From Bacteroidota bacterium (GTDB lineage: Bacteria; Bacteroidota; Bacteroidia; Flavobacteriales; Flavobacteriaceae), in NCBI GenBank assembly GCA_018829465.1, contig JAHJTN010000010.1:124001-188000 (forward strand): a stretch of 64,000 bases of DNA. Reading direction: 5' to 3'. Below are positions 1-7,728 of the stretch, one piece after another; the stretch's first letter is position 1; each line of letters opens with the position of its first letter. Made by a program: the position numbers and the translations under genes. The notes under the pieces are model-generated. The model searched no databases, was not told where the DNA came from, and was given only the letters and a program-made list of their open reading frames with translations.

Positions 1-36
1 ACAAGCTCTAACAAAAATTATAATGAACCCTTATGA
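1..36 (+). CDS. 3' end of an upstream ICE gene (partial)
   Basis: Frame 1 is open from the window edge to a TGA at 34-36, giving the C-terminal residues TSSNKNYNEPL. The stop overlaps the ATG of the next gene as ATGA, the usual sign of translational coupling. The product cannot be identified from 11 residues. In this context it is probably another replication or maintenance gene of the ICE. Confidence 0.4.
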   Translation, partial: TSSNKNYNEPL

Positions 37-695
37 AACTTCACAAACCAGATATCATCATCGAGGGCAGCGTCCAATACAAATTAGGCGAACTAAAAAA
101 CAATCAGTTACTATACGATTTCGATAAAATGCTCATTTACCTCAATGCCAAAGGAAAACTGTTATTTGGCAAAAAGTTTAAAATCTTTGAGGAAGACCGA
201 GATATTCTGTTCAAGCTCTGCAACTATTTCATCAAAGATGAAGATAATTGCAAAAAGCTCGACATAGACATCAACAAAGGCATTTTACTGTCTGGCCCTG
301 TTGGTTGTGGAAAAACCAGCTTGATGAAATTGCTACGCCATATAGTACCACATCAAAAATCGTATGAGGTTATACCAACACGGAACATTGCATTTGCCTT
401 TAACAATATCGGTTACACTATTATTGAGAACTACGGGGATAAGAAATTTTATTGTTTTGATGATTTAGGTGTAGAACCCACCGGAAGGCATTTTGGGAAA
501 GATTGTAATGTAATGGGCGAAATCATACTGTCCCGTTATGATTTATTTTTAAGTAACAAAATTAAAACACACGCTACTACAAATCTAAATGCTAAAGAAC
601 TGGAGGAACGTTACGGTAATAGAGTACGTTCAAGAATGCGACAATTGTTCAACTTAATTGCCTTTGACAAAAGTAGTCGTGATAAAAGAGCTTAA
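33..695 (+). CDS. DnaC/IstB-like AAA+ ATPase of the ICE
   Basis: A 220-residue single-domain P-loop ATPase. Walker A is GPVGCGKTS at residues 88-96 and Walker B is FYCFDDLG near 138-145. An Asn-rich sensor-like stretch (ATTNL) and a basic C-terminus (RVRSRMRQL) follow. This is the layout of DnaC-type helicase loaders and IstB-like ATPases. Such proteins are common in Bacteroidota mobile elements and are thought to help load a helicase or primase on the element. The start codon overlaps the stop of an upstream gene, so it is probably the last gene of an operon reaching left of the window. The helicase-loader role is inferred from the family. Confidence 0.8.
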   Translation: MKLHKPDIIIEGSVQYKLGELKNNQLLYDFDKMLIYLNAKGKLLFGKKFKIFEEDRDILFKLCNYFIKDEDNCKKLDIDINKGILLSGPVGCGKTSLMKLLRHIVPHQKSYEVIPTRNIAFAFNNIGYTIIENYGDKKFYCFDDLGVEPTGRHFGKDCNVMGEIILSRYDLFLSNKIKTHATTNLNAKELEERYGNRVRSRMRQLFNLIAFDKSSRDKRA

Positions 696-697
696 AT

Positions 698-1123
698 CTA
701 ATTTTGGTTTTCTTCCTCTAAATGAAGTAACTCGTGAATCATATCGTTTTCATCTAAATATTCTGCTAACCACTCTTGTTGAGAAAGCCAATTGATATAC
801 TCTCTATCAGATTCCCAAATGTCTTCAACGAATTCCCCTCGATATTTACCAAAACTAAATTTCGTTCCAGGGTCTTGTTCTTCAACTTCAGTTTTGAACA
901 ATTTATGATATGCTTCCATCAAACCTTCTTCTCTACATCTATAATAGAGCCATTGTTTTTTATAGCCTTTGTATTGTCTTCTCTTTTCAAGGTATTTTAC
1001 CTTTTCAATATCAGACAAAGCCTTGTAAGAATGTCGCTTGGTTTTAGGTTTAAACAACCCACTAAAGATTATTCCTAAGGTATTTTGGATGACGTTCAAA
1101 AAGAAAATTGCTATCGTTTTCAT
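698..1123 (-). CDS. Hypothetical protein with N-terminal hydrophobic segment and exonuclease-X-C-like motif
   Basis: 141 residues. Residues 1-24 are hydrophobic (possible membrane anchor), followed by a Lys/Arg-rich stretch. The C-terminal part reads FSFGKYRGEFVEDIWESDRE then INWLSQQEWL. This resembles the short FGKYKGxxIxEIxxxDPxYLxWL module found at the C-terminus of exodeoxyribonuclease X-type proteins and in DUF3820-like proteins. It is convergent with the DnaC-like gene, with a 2-nt gap. No catalytic motif was seen and no function is assigned. Confidence 0.6.
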   Translation of the reverse strand: MKTIAIFFLNVIQNTLGIIFSGLFKPKTKRHSYKALSDIEKVKYLEKRRQYKGYKKQWLYYRCREEGLMEAYHKLFKTEVEEQDPGTKFSFGKYRGEFVEDIWESDREYINWLSQQEWLAEYLDENDMIHELLHLEEENQN

Positions 1124-1220
1124 TATAATTTACACTAGAGATAATAATGCTCTAATCAACTGTAATTTACGAAAAATTGACGACATATTTTTGCTTTTAA
1201 CAACGCAATGAAACTTCAAT

Positions 1221-2030
1221 TTATTCTTCCCATACAACACTTAATACTGAATTGTGCATACTTGAAACAATACAATATTCAAAAAAGTTAAAGTTGCTGT
1301 CATCTTCCCAATTCTTTAAATCGAACCAAGTAGATTTCCAAATCTGTTGTTTGGATTGATGCTTCGCGTATATTTTCCCTTTTTCATAAAATTCCATCGC
1401 AACGGAATCTTCCGGTGGTTCAAGTTTTGTTCTATCGATAATAAAATGAGGATAGCCTTCTGGCCATTTCCAATAACTTACCGTCTTGTTATGCGAGTGA
1501 AAAAGACAAATTGGATGGTCGCCCAACTCAAAATATTTAAAGGCTATGGATGTTATGCTTGTTTTGAAAAACGTAGCTAAATCTCTAAGCAATTGTGGCG
1601 AAAATTTTTCGCCTTTTTGTTTCTCAAAGAAAAGATGACTTGGCATTAATAATTCTGAAGCAAATTGATTGGCTTCGTATTCCACACGTCCATTTTTGGC
1701 TTGTTTTTCCTTATTGTTAAACCAAGAAGTAGTAGCTTCAGTATCGTTATGGATATCAATACCTTTGTGAAGTATAAAATGTCCTATTTCGTGGGCCAAA
1801 GTAAATCGCTTTCGTTGCTCAAATTCTATGTTCTGGTTTATTTCAATTACGGTATGCGTTTTACCAAATATTATTCGTCCATCAGAATTTAACAAAGGTT
1901 TCTCGATAACAGTTGCACCAAGACCACTTGCAAATAATTCTAAAGGAAAATCCAAAAGGCTTTCAAAACCATTCTGTTCCAATAAATCTCTTGCAGCAGC
2001 AGAACCTTTGTTATATCTATGATTCTTCAT
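1221..2030 (-). CDS. ImmA/IrrE-family zinc metallopeptidase
   Basis: 269 residues. The zinc site is HEIGH (H80, E81, H84) in FTLAHEIGHFILH, with the downstream EYEANQFASELLMP motif (E119 the likely third ligand) typical of COG2856 peptidases. There is no N-terminal helix-turn-helix, so a regulatory partner must be separate. In known systems (Bacillus ImmA, Deinococcus IrrE/PprI, CBASS-linked CapP) such enzymes cleave a repressor and release a stress or mobile-element programme. The start overlaps the end of the 133-residue gene by 14 nt, and that gene overlaps the sigma-like gene, so the three form one leftward operon divergent from CBASS. The substrate is unknown; the best candidate is the 133-residue neighbour. 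Confidence 0.88.
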   Translation of the reverse strand: MKNHRYNKGSAAARDLLEQNGFESLLDFPLELFASGLGATVIEKPLLNSDGRIIFGKTHTVIEINQNIEFEQRKRFTLAHEIGHFILHKGIDIHNDTEATTSWFNNKEKQAKNGRVEYEANQFASELLMPSHLFFEKQKGEKFSPQLLRDLATFFKTSITSIAFKYFELGDHPICLFHSHNKTVSYWKWPEGYPHFIIDRTKLEPPEDSVAMEFYEKGKIYAKHQSKQQIWKSTWFDLKNWEDDSNFNFFEYCIVSSMHNSVLSVVWEE

Positions 2031-2418
2031 TATCTAATTCGTCCATTAAGTCAACCAAATTTTTACCTTTAATGATTTCCTTTATTTCTTCTGGCGTTAA
2101 CTTGTCTAAGTTTCTAAACTGTACGGACATTTGTTTCGTTTCCACTAAATTTATGAGAGTGGCAATTGGTTTCTCTATATTTCTATTGATTGCATCTTGA
2201 AATTTTTCCACAATCCTATCAAGCAATGCCTGATGGTTTTCTTGAGTTACTATAGCGGTTTGGGTAAACTTCAATCGCTTCAAAAAATTGGATATTTCCG
2301 CACTTTCCTTGGCGACATCCACACCCTCTTCCTCTAGGGATTTTTTTATCAATTCTATATCGGAATTCAGATAAAATTCTGTAATTCCTTTATCTATTTT
2401 ATTCTTTAAATTGCTCAT
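2017..2418 (-). CDS. Hypothetical partner between sigma-like factor and metallopeptidase
   Basis: 133 residues, acidic, predicted mostly helical, with a C-terminal segment LTPEEIKEIIKGKNLVDLMD. No recognised domain and no helix-turn-helix that I can see. It overlaps the sigma-like gene upstream by 4 nt and the peptidase downstream by 14 nt, so the three proteins are probably made together. By analogy with repressor/peptidase pairs it may be an anti-sigma factor or peptidase substrate, but this is inferred from gene order only. Confidence 0.65.
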   Translation of the reverse strand: MSNLKNKIDKGITEFYLNSDIELIKKSLEEEGVDVAKESAEISNFLKRLKFTQTAIVTQENHQALLDRIVEKFQDAINRNIEKPIATLINLVETKQMSVQFRNLDKLTPEEIKEIIKGKNLVDLMDELDNEES

Positions 2419-3008
2419 TTTACTTGACTGTTTAGTTTGCTTTTTCTTCTTTCAAGCCTTTTAACGGCGTTGTAAACTTCGGTGGTATCTATCTCTAAGA
2501 AATCTGAGATTTCGCTCGGCTTATAGATGTTTTCGCACCAACATTCAAATATTAGCATCTCTAAGTCCGATGCCCCTGAGTCTTTAAGTAACGTAACATA
2601 GTTTTCTTTTAGTTTTTTGTTATCAATTTCATCAAACAATAGGTCGTCGTGGCCAACTTCCTCTGAATAAACAGGTATATCGAGAATATAGGATTCGTCC
2701 GAACCGTCCTCTTCTTCGGGTGGTTTTCGTCTTTTTGCTTTTTCGTGATACGCACTAATCTCACTTTTCAGAACACCGAAAAGGAAATTCTCGAAATCAC
2801 ATTTGTCCTTATCCCATTTCCTTATATCTGTAAGTGCTTTTTGGAATACGTTGAATACAAAATCCAATTTTTGTTGTCCATTGTGATTATCGTTATAATC
2901 GCCAAGTCTTTTCTTGGCGAAGGCTCTCATTCTTAAAACGAGGCCGTTTAATTGGTCAATGGTGTAGCTGCTAAACACATCGGCCACCTCTCTGCTCGAT
3001 TTATCCAT
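2415..3008 (-). CDS. ECF-like RNA polymerase sigma factor
   Basis: 197 residues from the ATG at 3008. A longer open frame to 3131 would add a hydrophobic stretch unlike a sigma factor, so the inner start is preferred. The N-terminal half looks like sigma region 2 (DFVFNVFQKALTDIRKWD, then FENFLFGVLKSEISAYHEK). The C-terminal half looks like region 4 (YKPSEISDFLEIDTTEVYNA, then KRLERRKSKL, helix-turn-helix). An acidic linker (PPEEEDGSDES) separates them. It is the first gene of a leftward trio with the 133-residue protein and the metallopeptidase, divergent from the CBASS side. It may direct RNA polymerase to CBASS or ICE promoters; that target is inferred. Confidence 0.75.
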   Translation of the reverse strand: MDKSSREVADVFSSYTIDQLNGLVLRMRAFAKKRLGDYNDNHNGQQKLDFVFNVFQKALTDIRKWDKDKCDFENFLFGVLKSEISAYHEKAKRRKPPEEEDGSDESYILDIPVYSEEVGHDDLLFDEIDNKKLKENYVTLLKDSGASDLEMLIFECWCENIYKPSEISDFLEIDTTEVYNAVKRLERRKSKLNSQVK

Positions 3009-3212
3009 ATAGATTGGTGTTCTAATAATAATATGCTTGCGGATTAAAAAAATTTGCCATCGAGTGGCAAAAAAAATAAAGAGGCAAGCATATAAGATTG
3101 AAGGCACAATATAAAAAAATTGATGCAACAAAACCCTTTAATTAAAAGGCATAAAAATGAGCGGAACTCCACAGCTCTGAATGGAGATTGTTTAACCATA
3201 AAATTCATTTTT

Positions 3213-3368
3213 ATGAATAGTATTAATTTCTCTAAAGGAGAGCTAAGTGTATGTCATAAAGGCAATTGTGTCAATGTACGTGGAGATGTGGCCAAAGCCG
3301 TTGTCTTTAGTATTGCAACTCTTGTTGTTATAAGTGGCATAGCTGCATTATTGGAACAATCCAATTAG
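3213..3368 (+). CDS. Small single-pass membrane protein upstream of CBASS
   Basis: 51 residues from the ATG at 3213; an in-frame start at 3120 would add 31 poorly structured residues. The N-terminal half has two cysteines in VCHKGNCVNVRGD. The C-terminal half is one hydrophobic helix (AVVFSIATLVVISGIAALL). It lies in the divergent region between the sigma-like gene and the CD-NTase and reads in the CBASS direction, but two hairpins separate it from the CD-NTase. I do not recognise the family. It could be a CBASS accessory, a small toxin or an unrelated leader ORF. Confidence 0.5.
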   Translation: MNSINFSKGELSVCHKGNCVNVRGDVAKAVVFSIATLVVISGIAALLEQSN

Positions 3369-3374
3369 CAGTTG

Positions 3375-3450
3375 ATTGTGGCGGTTCTGCAATTCAGGAT
3401 TGCCACAATTAAAATAATTAACGGCCAATCTGACATAAAATACGATTGGC
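3375..3450. promoter_or_regulatory. Two inverted repeats in the leader of the CBASS operon
   Basis: The first is a perfect 8-bp inverted repeat, ATTGTGGC (3375-3382) with GCCACAAT (3402-3409), followed by an A/T run. The second is a perfect 7-bp repeat, GCCAATC (3424-3430) with GATTGGC (3444-3450), 33 nt before the CD-NTase start. The first may be a terminator for the small membrane gene; the second an operator or attenuator for CBASS. Neither has a strong T-run. Confidence 0.45.
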
Positions 3451-3483
3451 TTAAAAGTTGAAACAAAATAAAAAAAAATAACT

Positions 3484-4722
3484 ATGACTGAAGAATACAA
3501 AAATGAAGTAGTTGAAATTTTGGAAAATCTGGGAAAGCAACTTGATATTTCAGAAAGTCAATATAATGAGGCTGTAAAAAGTTACGAAGCCGTCGGAGAG
3601 TGGCTATCAAAAGATGGTTCACCCCTTTATCCTTATAAACCAAGAATACTTCCACAAGGTTCGTTTATGCTGGGTACAATAGTCAAGCCTATCAACGATG
3701 AGGATGATATTGACATTGACCTCGTTTGCAAACTGAATGGTAAACCTATTAATTGGACACAAAAACATTTAAAAGGTGCCGTCGGAGATAGACTTAAAGA
3801 CCACTCTACTTATAAAGAAATGATTGAGGATAAAGATGGTGGAAGAAGATGCTGGACACTTGAATATTCGGACGATGCAAACTATCATATGGATATTTTA
3901 CCGTCCATATCAGATAAGAACTTTACGGTTCTACTTAGCGAATCCTTTAACAATAGCCAACACATAGATACCAATAAGCTGGCAATTCGCCTAACCGATA
4001 AGGAAGAGTATAACTATTCTACCGAAACGAACACGGAATGGTGGATGAAAAGCAATCCTTTTGGTTACGCTAAATGGTTTTATCAAAGAGCAATATACAG
4101 TTCAACCAAAATGTTCGCTCTAAGCGAATCTGTTGACCCAGTAAAACCATACCAAAAGGAAAAGCTGCCATTGCAACGTGCAATTCAGTTGTTGAAACGC
4201 CACAGGGACATTATGTTTTCTTCGGACGAGTACGATAGTGAAAACAGACCCATTTCCATAATAATAACCACCTTGGCCGCCAGAGCTTATGATAGAAGTG
4301 AAAATATCGTCGATACCTATGTCAATATTGTAAGCAGAATGCGTGACTTTATTGAAACAAAACTGAACCCAAAGACAGGTCTTTATGAAAGATGGGTAAG
4401 CAACCCTGTTAATGACGAAGAAAATTTTGCGGACAAGTGGAGTGAAGTTCTCCAAAAAGAGGAATACTTCCATAAATGGTTGGATAAATTGGAAGAAGAC
4501 CTTGAAACAATCAAATATAGTCAAGGAGTTGGCTTGCAAAGATTGAATGAATCATTTTCTGCACAATATGGCGACAAGGTTGTTAACAAAGCCTTTGCGG
4601 CTTATGGCGAAAAAAATAGAATTCTAAGGGAATCAGGATTAAGAAAAATGGCAAGTGGAACAGGGATTTTAGGAACTGTCGGCACTTCAGTACCAAACCA
4701 TAATTTTGAAGGTAATGTATGA
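3484..4722 (+). CDS. CBASS CD-NTase (cGAS/DncV-like nucleotidyltransferase)
   Basis: 412 residues. The nucleotidyltransferase signature is QGSFMLGT (G59-S60) followed by DDIDID (acidic residues near D77 and D79), with a third acid at D137 in YHMDILPSI. On phage infection such enzymes make a cyclic oligonucleotide that activates an effector. The start codon of the E2-like gene overlaps the stop by 4 nt, and the effector gene follows. The clade and nucleotide product cannot be read from sequence by eye. Confidence 0.93.
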   Translation: MTEEYKNEVVEILENLGKQLDISESQYNEAVKSYEAVGEWLSKDGSPLYPYKPRILPQGSFMLGTIVKPINDEDDIDIDLVCKLNGKPINWTQKHLKGAVGDRLKDHSTYKEMIEDKDGGRRCWTLEYSDDANYHMDILPSISDKNFTVLLSESFNNSQHIDTNKLAIRLTDKEEYNYSTETNTEWWMKSNPFGYAKWFYQRAIYSSTKMFALSESVDPVKPYQKEKLPLQRAIQLLKRHRDIMFSSDEYDSENRPISIIITTLAARAYDRSENIVDTYVNIVSRMRDFIETKLNPKTGLYERWVSNPVNDEENFADKWSEVLQKEEYFHKWLDKLEEDLETIKYSQGVGLQRLNESFSAQYGDKVVNKAFAAYGEKNRILRESGLRKMASGTGILGTVGTSVPNHNFEGNV

Positions 4723-5201
4723 GTAGTAAATTTTTTAAGGCTAACAGCAAGAGAAAACTAAAAGGAATTCCATCAACTGAACAACTGAAAAGAATCAGAA
4801 CGGAATTTCCAGAAATCAAGGTCTTAAAAAGTGGATGGGATAATTTTGAAATAGTTGTTCAAATACGTCCAACTGCTATAAGTGAGTTGTACGACGTGAA
4901 AATTGTTTACACAGAAAACAAGTGGGTAAAAATCTTTGTTATCAATAAAACCTTAGAACTAGCAGAGAACAGAACAAAATTACCTCACGTATATGATAGC
5001 CAAAAACAGCAGTTATGCCTTTACTCACCCTCTAAAAAAGAGTGGAACGCACACAATTACATTATTGACACAATAATACCTTGGGTAAGCGAATGGCTGT
5101 ATTACTACGAATTATGGCTGCCAGAGGGCAAATGGTTAGGTGGTGGTCACAATGAGTACCCAAATGAAGATAACACAGAGACATTGGTAAATGAAGAATA
5201 A
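4719..5201 (+). CDS. CBASS E2-like protein (short type II ancillary protein)
   Basis: 160 residues. The likely catalytic cysteine is C100 in QLCLYSPSKKEW, preceded by LPHVY. The helix DTIIPWVSEWLYYYELWL and GKWLGGGHNE follow, the pattern of stand-alone E2-like proteins of short type II CBASS operons. These proteins work without a fused E1 domain and are reported to modify or prime the CD-NTase. There is no E1 (Cap2 adenylation) or JAB isopeptidase (Cap3) gene next to it. It overlaps the CD-NTase by 4 nt and CapV by 11 nt, so the proteins are translationally coupled. Confidence 0.87.
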   Translation: MSSKFFKANSKRKLKGIPSTEQLKRIRTEFPEIKVLKSGWDNFEIVVQIRPTAISELYDVKIVYTENKWVKIFVINKTLELAENRTKLPHVYDSQKQQLCLYSPSKKEWNAHNYIIDTIIPWVSEWLYYYELWLPEGKWLGGGHNEYPNEDNTETLVNEE

Positions 5202-6216
5202 AAAGTTTAAAATATTGTCGATTGATGGTGGTGGTATTAAAGGTGTTTTCCCCGCATTGTTCTTAACACTTTTAGAAGACGAATTGAGAAATCGCTCTGA
5301 TGGTAAGACCCAAATTTATCAGCACTTCGATTTAATTACGGGGACATCAACTGGAGGTATTATTGCCATTGCTTTAGCTTTAGGCATACCTGCAAAAGAA
5401 ATATATCAGCTTTATTTAGATAATGCTGGAAAAATTTTTGGCAGTAAAAAGTCTTTCTTTATTGGGCAAATCCGTAATTCGGCACACGAAAGAGAATTTT
5501 TGGAAAATCTTGTTCGTGAAAAATTCAAAGATGCAAACAATGGGGTTGAACCAAGGCTTGACGATTGCAAAACAGATGTTTGCATTCCAATCTATGACTT
5601 GATACAAGGCAACCCAAGTGTGTTAAAGACCAAATACCATCCAGCATTTGAGCGAGATTATCATATTCCAGCTTATCAAGCTGCAATGGCCACCTCTGCC
5701 GCACCAACCTACTTTAACCCTTATACATCTGAATATATTGACCTTAATGGAACAAAGAAAGATTTCGTCAATAAGGTTGATGGTGGTGTAATGGCAAATA
5801 ATCCCACTCTAGTAGCCTTTTTAGAAGCCTTAAAAGCTTTTAAAGTCGAAATGTCCCAACTCGAAATTCTTTCTCTTGGTACTGGATATAAAAAATTTAC
5901 CGATGGTAATTCCCGCAAAAGATGGGGTTTACATTATTGGATGGTAAAGAATAGTAGAAAGAGACTTATTGACTTGTTTATGCAAAGTCAATCACAATTG
6001 GTTGCAAATTATATAAGCCTACTTTACCAAGGAATCGATAAAAGTGAAAAAGACAATCCGAATTTTGTATATGACCGAATTGATGTTTTATTGAATGAAG
6101 ACAACAATATCGAAATGGATGAATGTGACAGAACTAAAGTTAAAAACTTTGCAGAATTAGCATCTATTGAATTTCAGCACAATAGGACGACGATTTTGAA
6201 AAATCACTTTTATTAA
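5191..6216 (+). CDS. capV: CBASS effector: patatin-like phospholipase CapV
   Basis: 341 residues. The patatin oxyanion loop is DGGGIKG (residues 12-18), the nucleophile is S53 in GTSTGG, and the catalytic Asp is D197 in the DGG motif (KVDGGVMANNP). In CBASS, the cyclic nucleotide made by the CD-NTase switches this enzyme on and it degrades the membrane, killing the infected cell. It is the last gene of a three-gene operon. No transmembrane segment or signal peptide is visible. All catalytic residues are present, so the system looks functional. Confidence 0.93.
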   Translation: MKNKKFKILSIDGGGIKGVFPALFLTLLEDELRNRSDGKTQIYQHFDLITGTSTGGIIAIALALGIPAKEIYQLYLDNAGKIFGSKKSFFIGQIRNSAHEREFLENLVREKFKDANNGVEPRLDDCKTDVCIPIYDLIQGNPSVLKTKYHPAFERDYHIPAYQAAMATSAAPTYFNPYTSEYIDLNGTKKDFVNKVDGGVMANNPTLVAFLEALKAFKVEMSQLEILSLGTGYKKFTDGNSRKRWGLHYWMVKNSRKRLIDLFMQSQSQLVANYISLLYQGIDKSEKDNPNFVYDRIDVLLNEDNNIEMDECDRTKVKNFAELASIEFQHNRTTILKNHFY

Positions 6217-6224
6217 GTACACAC

Positions 6225-6317
6225 CTATTTCTTCTTTACTTTTGGCCTAAGTTCTTTAAATAGTATGATGATAATTTGTCTTATACTAACAATAATCTTC
6301 TCTAAGAATTCCTTCAT
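6225..6317 (-). CDS. Possible 30-residue membrane peptide downstream of amidase
   Basis: Thirty codons then TAG. One hydrophobic helix (residues 8-20: IIVSIRQIIIILF) is followed by a basic tail (KELRPKVKKK). The ATG lies 2 nt after the stop of the upstream amidase, consistent with translational coupling. The composition fits a small membrane peptide, but the ORF is short enough to be chance and I know no family. Confidence 0.3.
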   Translation of the reverse strand: MKEFLEKIIVSIRQIIIILFKELRPKVKKK

Positions 6318-6319
6318 AA

Positions 6320-6991
6320 TTAAATATTTAAGTGGTTATACAATCCCATTAAAATAGCCAATGCCATAGCTCTAATATTTTTGGACTTTAAAAAATAATC
6401 CGCCTCATCGGTGTTGGTAACAAAGCCCATTTCAATGAGTATTGAAGGGCGATACGTCGTATTTTCACGAAGTACTTGGAAATTTGCAAATTGAACACCT
6501 CGCTTTTTAAAACCTAATTTCAGGGCACTTTCATTCAAAATGGATAATCCGAGTGCAATGGAATTTTTGATATGCACTTCTTCATTGTTGGTATTATGGA
6601 CGTAAACGTCCATTCCTTTTGAAGAAGTGGCAGAGGCATTACAATGTAATGACACAAATAGGTCTGCCTTTAAAGTTTTACCCAATCGGCTTCTGTCCGA
6701 TAAGGAAATCAACGTGTCATTGTACCTAGTCGAATACATATCAAACTTGTCATTCAATAGGATTTTGTTCAGTCTTAAAATTTCTTTGGCAATACATAAC
6801 GCTACATCCTTTTCTTGCACCTTATTTTTTCCAATTGCACCTGTATCTTTTCCGCCGTGTCCAGGGTCGATGACAATGACATTTTTTGTTTGCAAATCCT
6901 GACCAAAAATGAAGCACATTTTTAGTAGTAAAATCACAAAACTGACGTTTTTGGGCTTTATCCACTTCCAAAATTTTAGAGTTATCAACAT
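6320..6991 (-). CDS. N-acetylmuramoyl-L-alanine amidase (Amidase_3) of the ICE
   Basis: 223 residues from the ATG at 6991; the longer frame to 7045 is less likely because the hydrophobic export segment begins near the inner start (FVILLLKMCFIFGQ). Zinc ligands are seen in IDPGHGGKDTG and SLHCNAS, and the catalytic Glu in LIEMGFVTN. It cuts the amide bond between MurNAc and the stem peptide. Bacteroidota ICEs often carry a peptidoglycan hydrolase beside the transfer genes, presumably to open the wall for the conjugation channel. It is transcribed away from the tra operon. Confidence 0.88.
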   Translation of the reverse strand: MLITLKFWKWIKPKNVSFVILLLKMCFIFGQDLQTKNVIVIDPGHGGKDTGAIGKNKVQEKDVALCIAKEILRLNKILLNDKFDMYSTRYNDTLISLSDRSRLGKTLKADLFVSLHCNASATSSKGMDVYVHNTNNEEVHIKNSIALGLSILNESALKLGFKKRGVQFANFQVLRENTTYRPSILIEMGFVTNTDEADYFLKSKNIRAMALAILMGLYNHLNI

Positions 6992-7156
6992 AAGCACTTC
7001 AAATTTTAATAAAATTTGATACCAATTCGCATCAAATAAAAACAATTAATATCAAAATTTATTTTATTCACAATTTACTGATTACCAGTATTTTATAATA
7101 CAATATACAGTATTTTTCATATATCAAAATTGACGTAAAATTAAATCACTTTGAGT

Positions 7157-7444
7157 ATGAAAAAATCACATTATGTAACCATCCTATCGTTACTTATTTC
7201 AAGTACAACTTTTGCACAAATTGGTGGTATCGAAGATTCAGTAAATGATGTTTCCGATACCATCCGAACCATTTTCCCCATAATTCTGGGCGTTATCTTT
7301 TTAATTGGTTTCTTATTTAATGCCGGACATTTCTTTGGCGAGAATGCCGATTTAAAAAAAGGTATTACCCGTGTGTTGGTCTTTGTGTTGATTGCTGGAG
7401 CAGTAGTTGGCATCTTTACGTATCTCATTAGCATCGTAGTTTAA
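7157..7444 (+). CDS. traE: Conjugative transposon protein TraE (DUF4134)
   Basis: 95 residues from the ATG at 7157; a TTG six bases upstream is also in frame. A signal peptide (SLLISSTTFAQ) is followed by two transmembrane helices (IFPIILGVIFLIGFLFNAG and VLVFVLIAGAVVGIFTYLI). This is the VirB2-like organisation of DUF4134 proteins of CTnDOT-type elements. It is the first gene of a rightward tra operon; the stop overlaps the start of traF by one base. Confidence 0.85.
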   Translation: MKKSHYVTILSLLISSTTFAQIGGIEDSVNDVSDTIRTIFPIILGVIFLIGFLFNAGHFFGENADLKKGITRVLVFVLIAGAVVGIFTYLISIVV

Positions 7445-7728
7445 TGAAACGCTTCGAGGTCTATAAAAACATCCGCAAGCGAGCCGTGATAATGGGTCTG
7501 CCCATATCATTGTTCGCTTTGATGATGACTGTCGTTATCGGCTCTTTACTGTTCATCATTTTTTCGTTCAGCTTTACGGTTATCATTTCAGTATTCCTAT
7601 TGAACGGCATACTGTATATCGCTCTGACCCACATTACCAAAAACCCTGCTTTAATGCACATTAAAAGGGTATTTCCACAAACAATCAGCAATAAAAAAGG
7701 AAGTCGCTTACACTATGAAGAAAATTAA
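7444..7728 (+). CDS. traF: Conjugative transposon protein TraF (DUF4133)
   Basis: 94 residues. A basic N-terminus (YKNIRKRAVIMGLP) precedes two closely spaced hydrophobic helices, as in VirB3-like DUF4133 proteins. The C-terminus is soluble and overlaps the traG start by 14 nt. It is expected to work with the TraG ATPase at the inner membrane during channel assembly. Confidence 0.82.
   Translation: MKRFEVYKNIRKRAVIMGLPISLFALMMTVVIGSLLFIIFSFSFTVIISVFLLNGILYIALTHITKNPALMHIKRVFPQTISNKKGSRLHYEEN

Noticed and set aside
3009-3131. N-terminal extension of the sigma-like protein with a hydrophobic segment (membrane-bound sigma)
   Set aside because: The extension is A/T-driven, lies in the divergent promoter region, and the inner ATG gives a normal ECF-type start.
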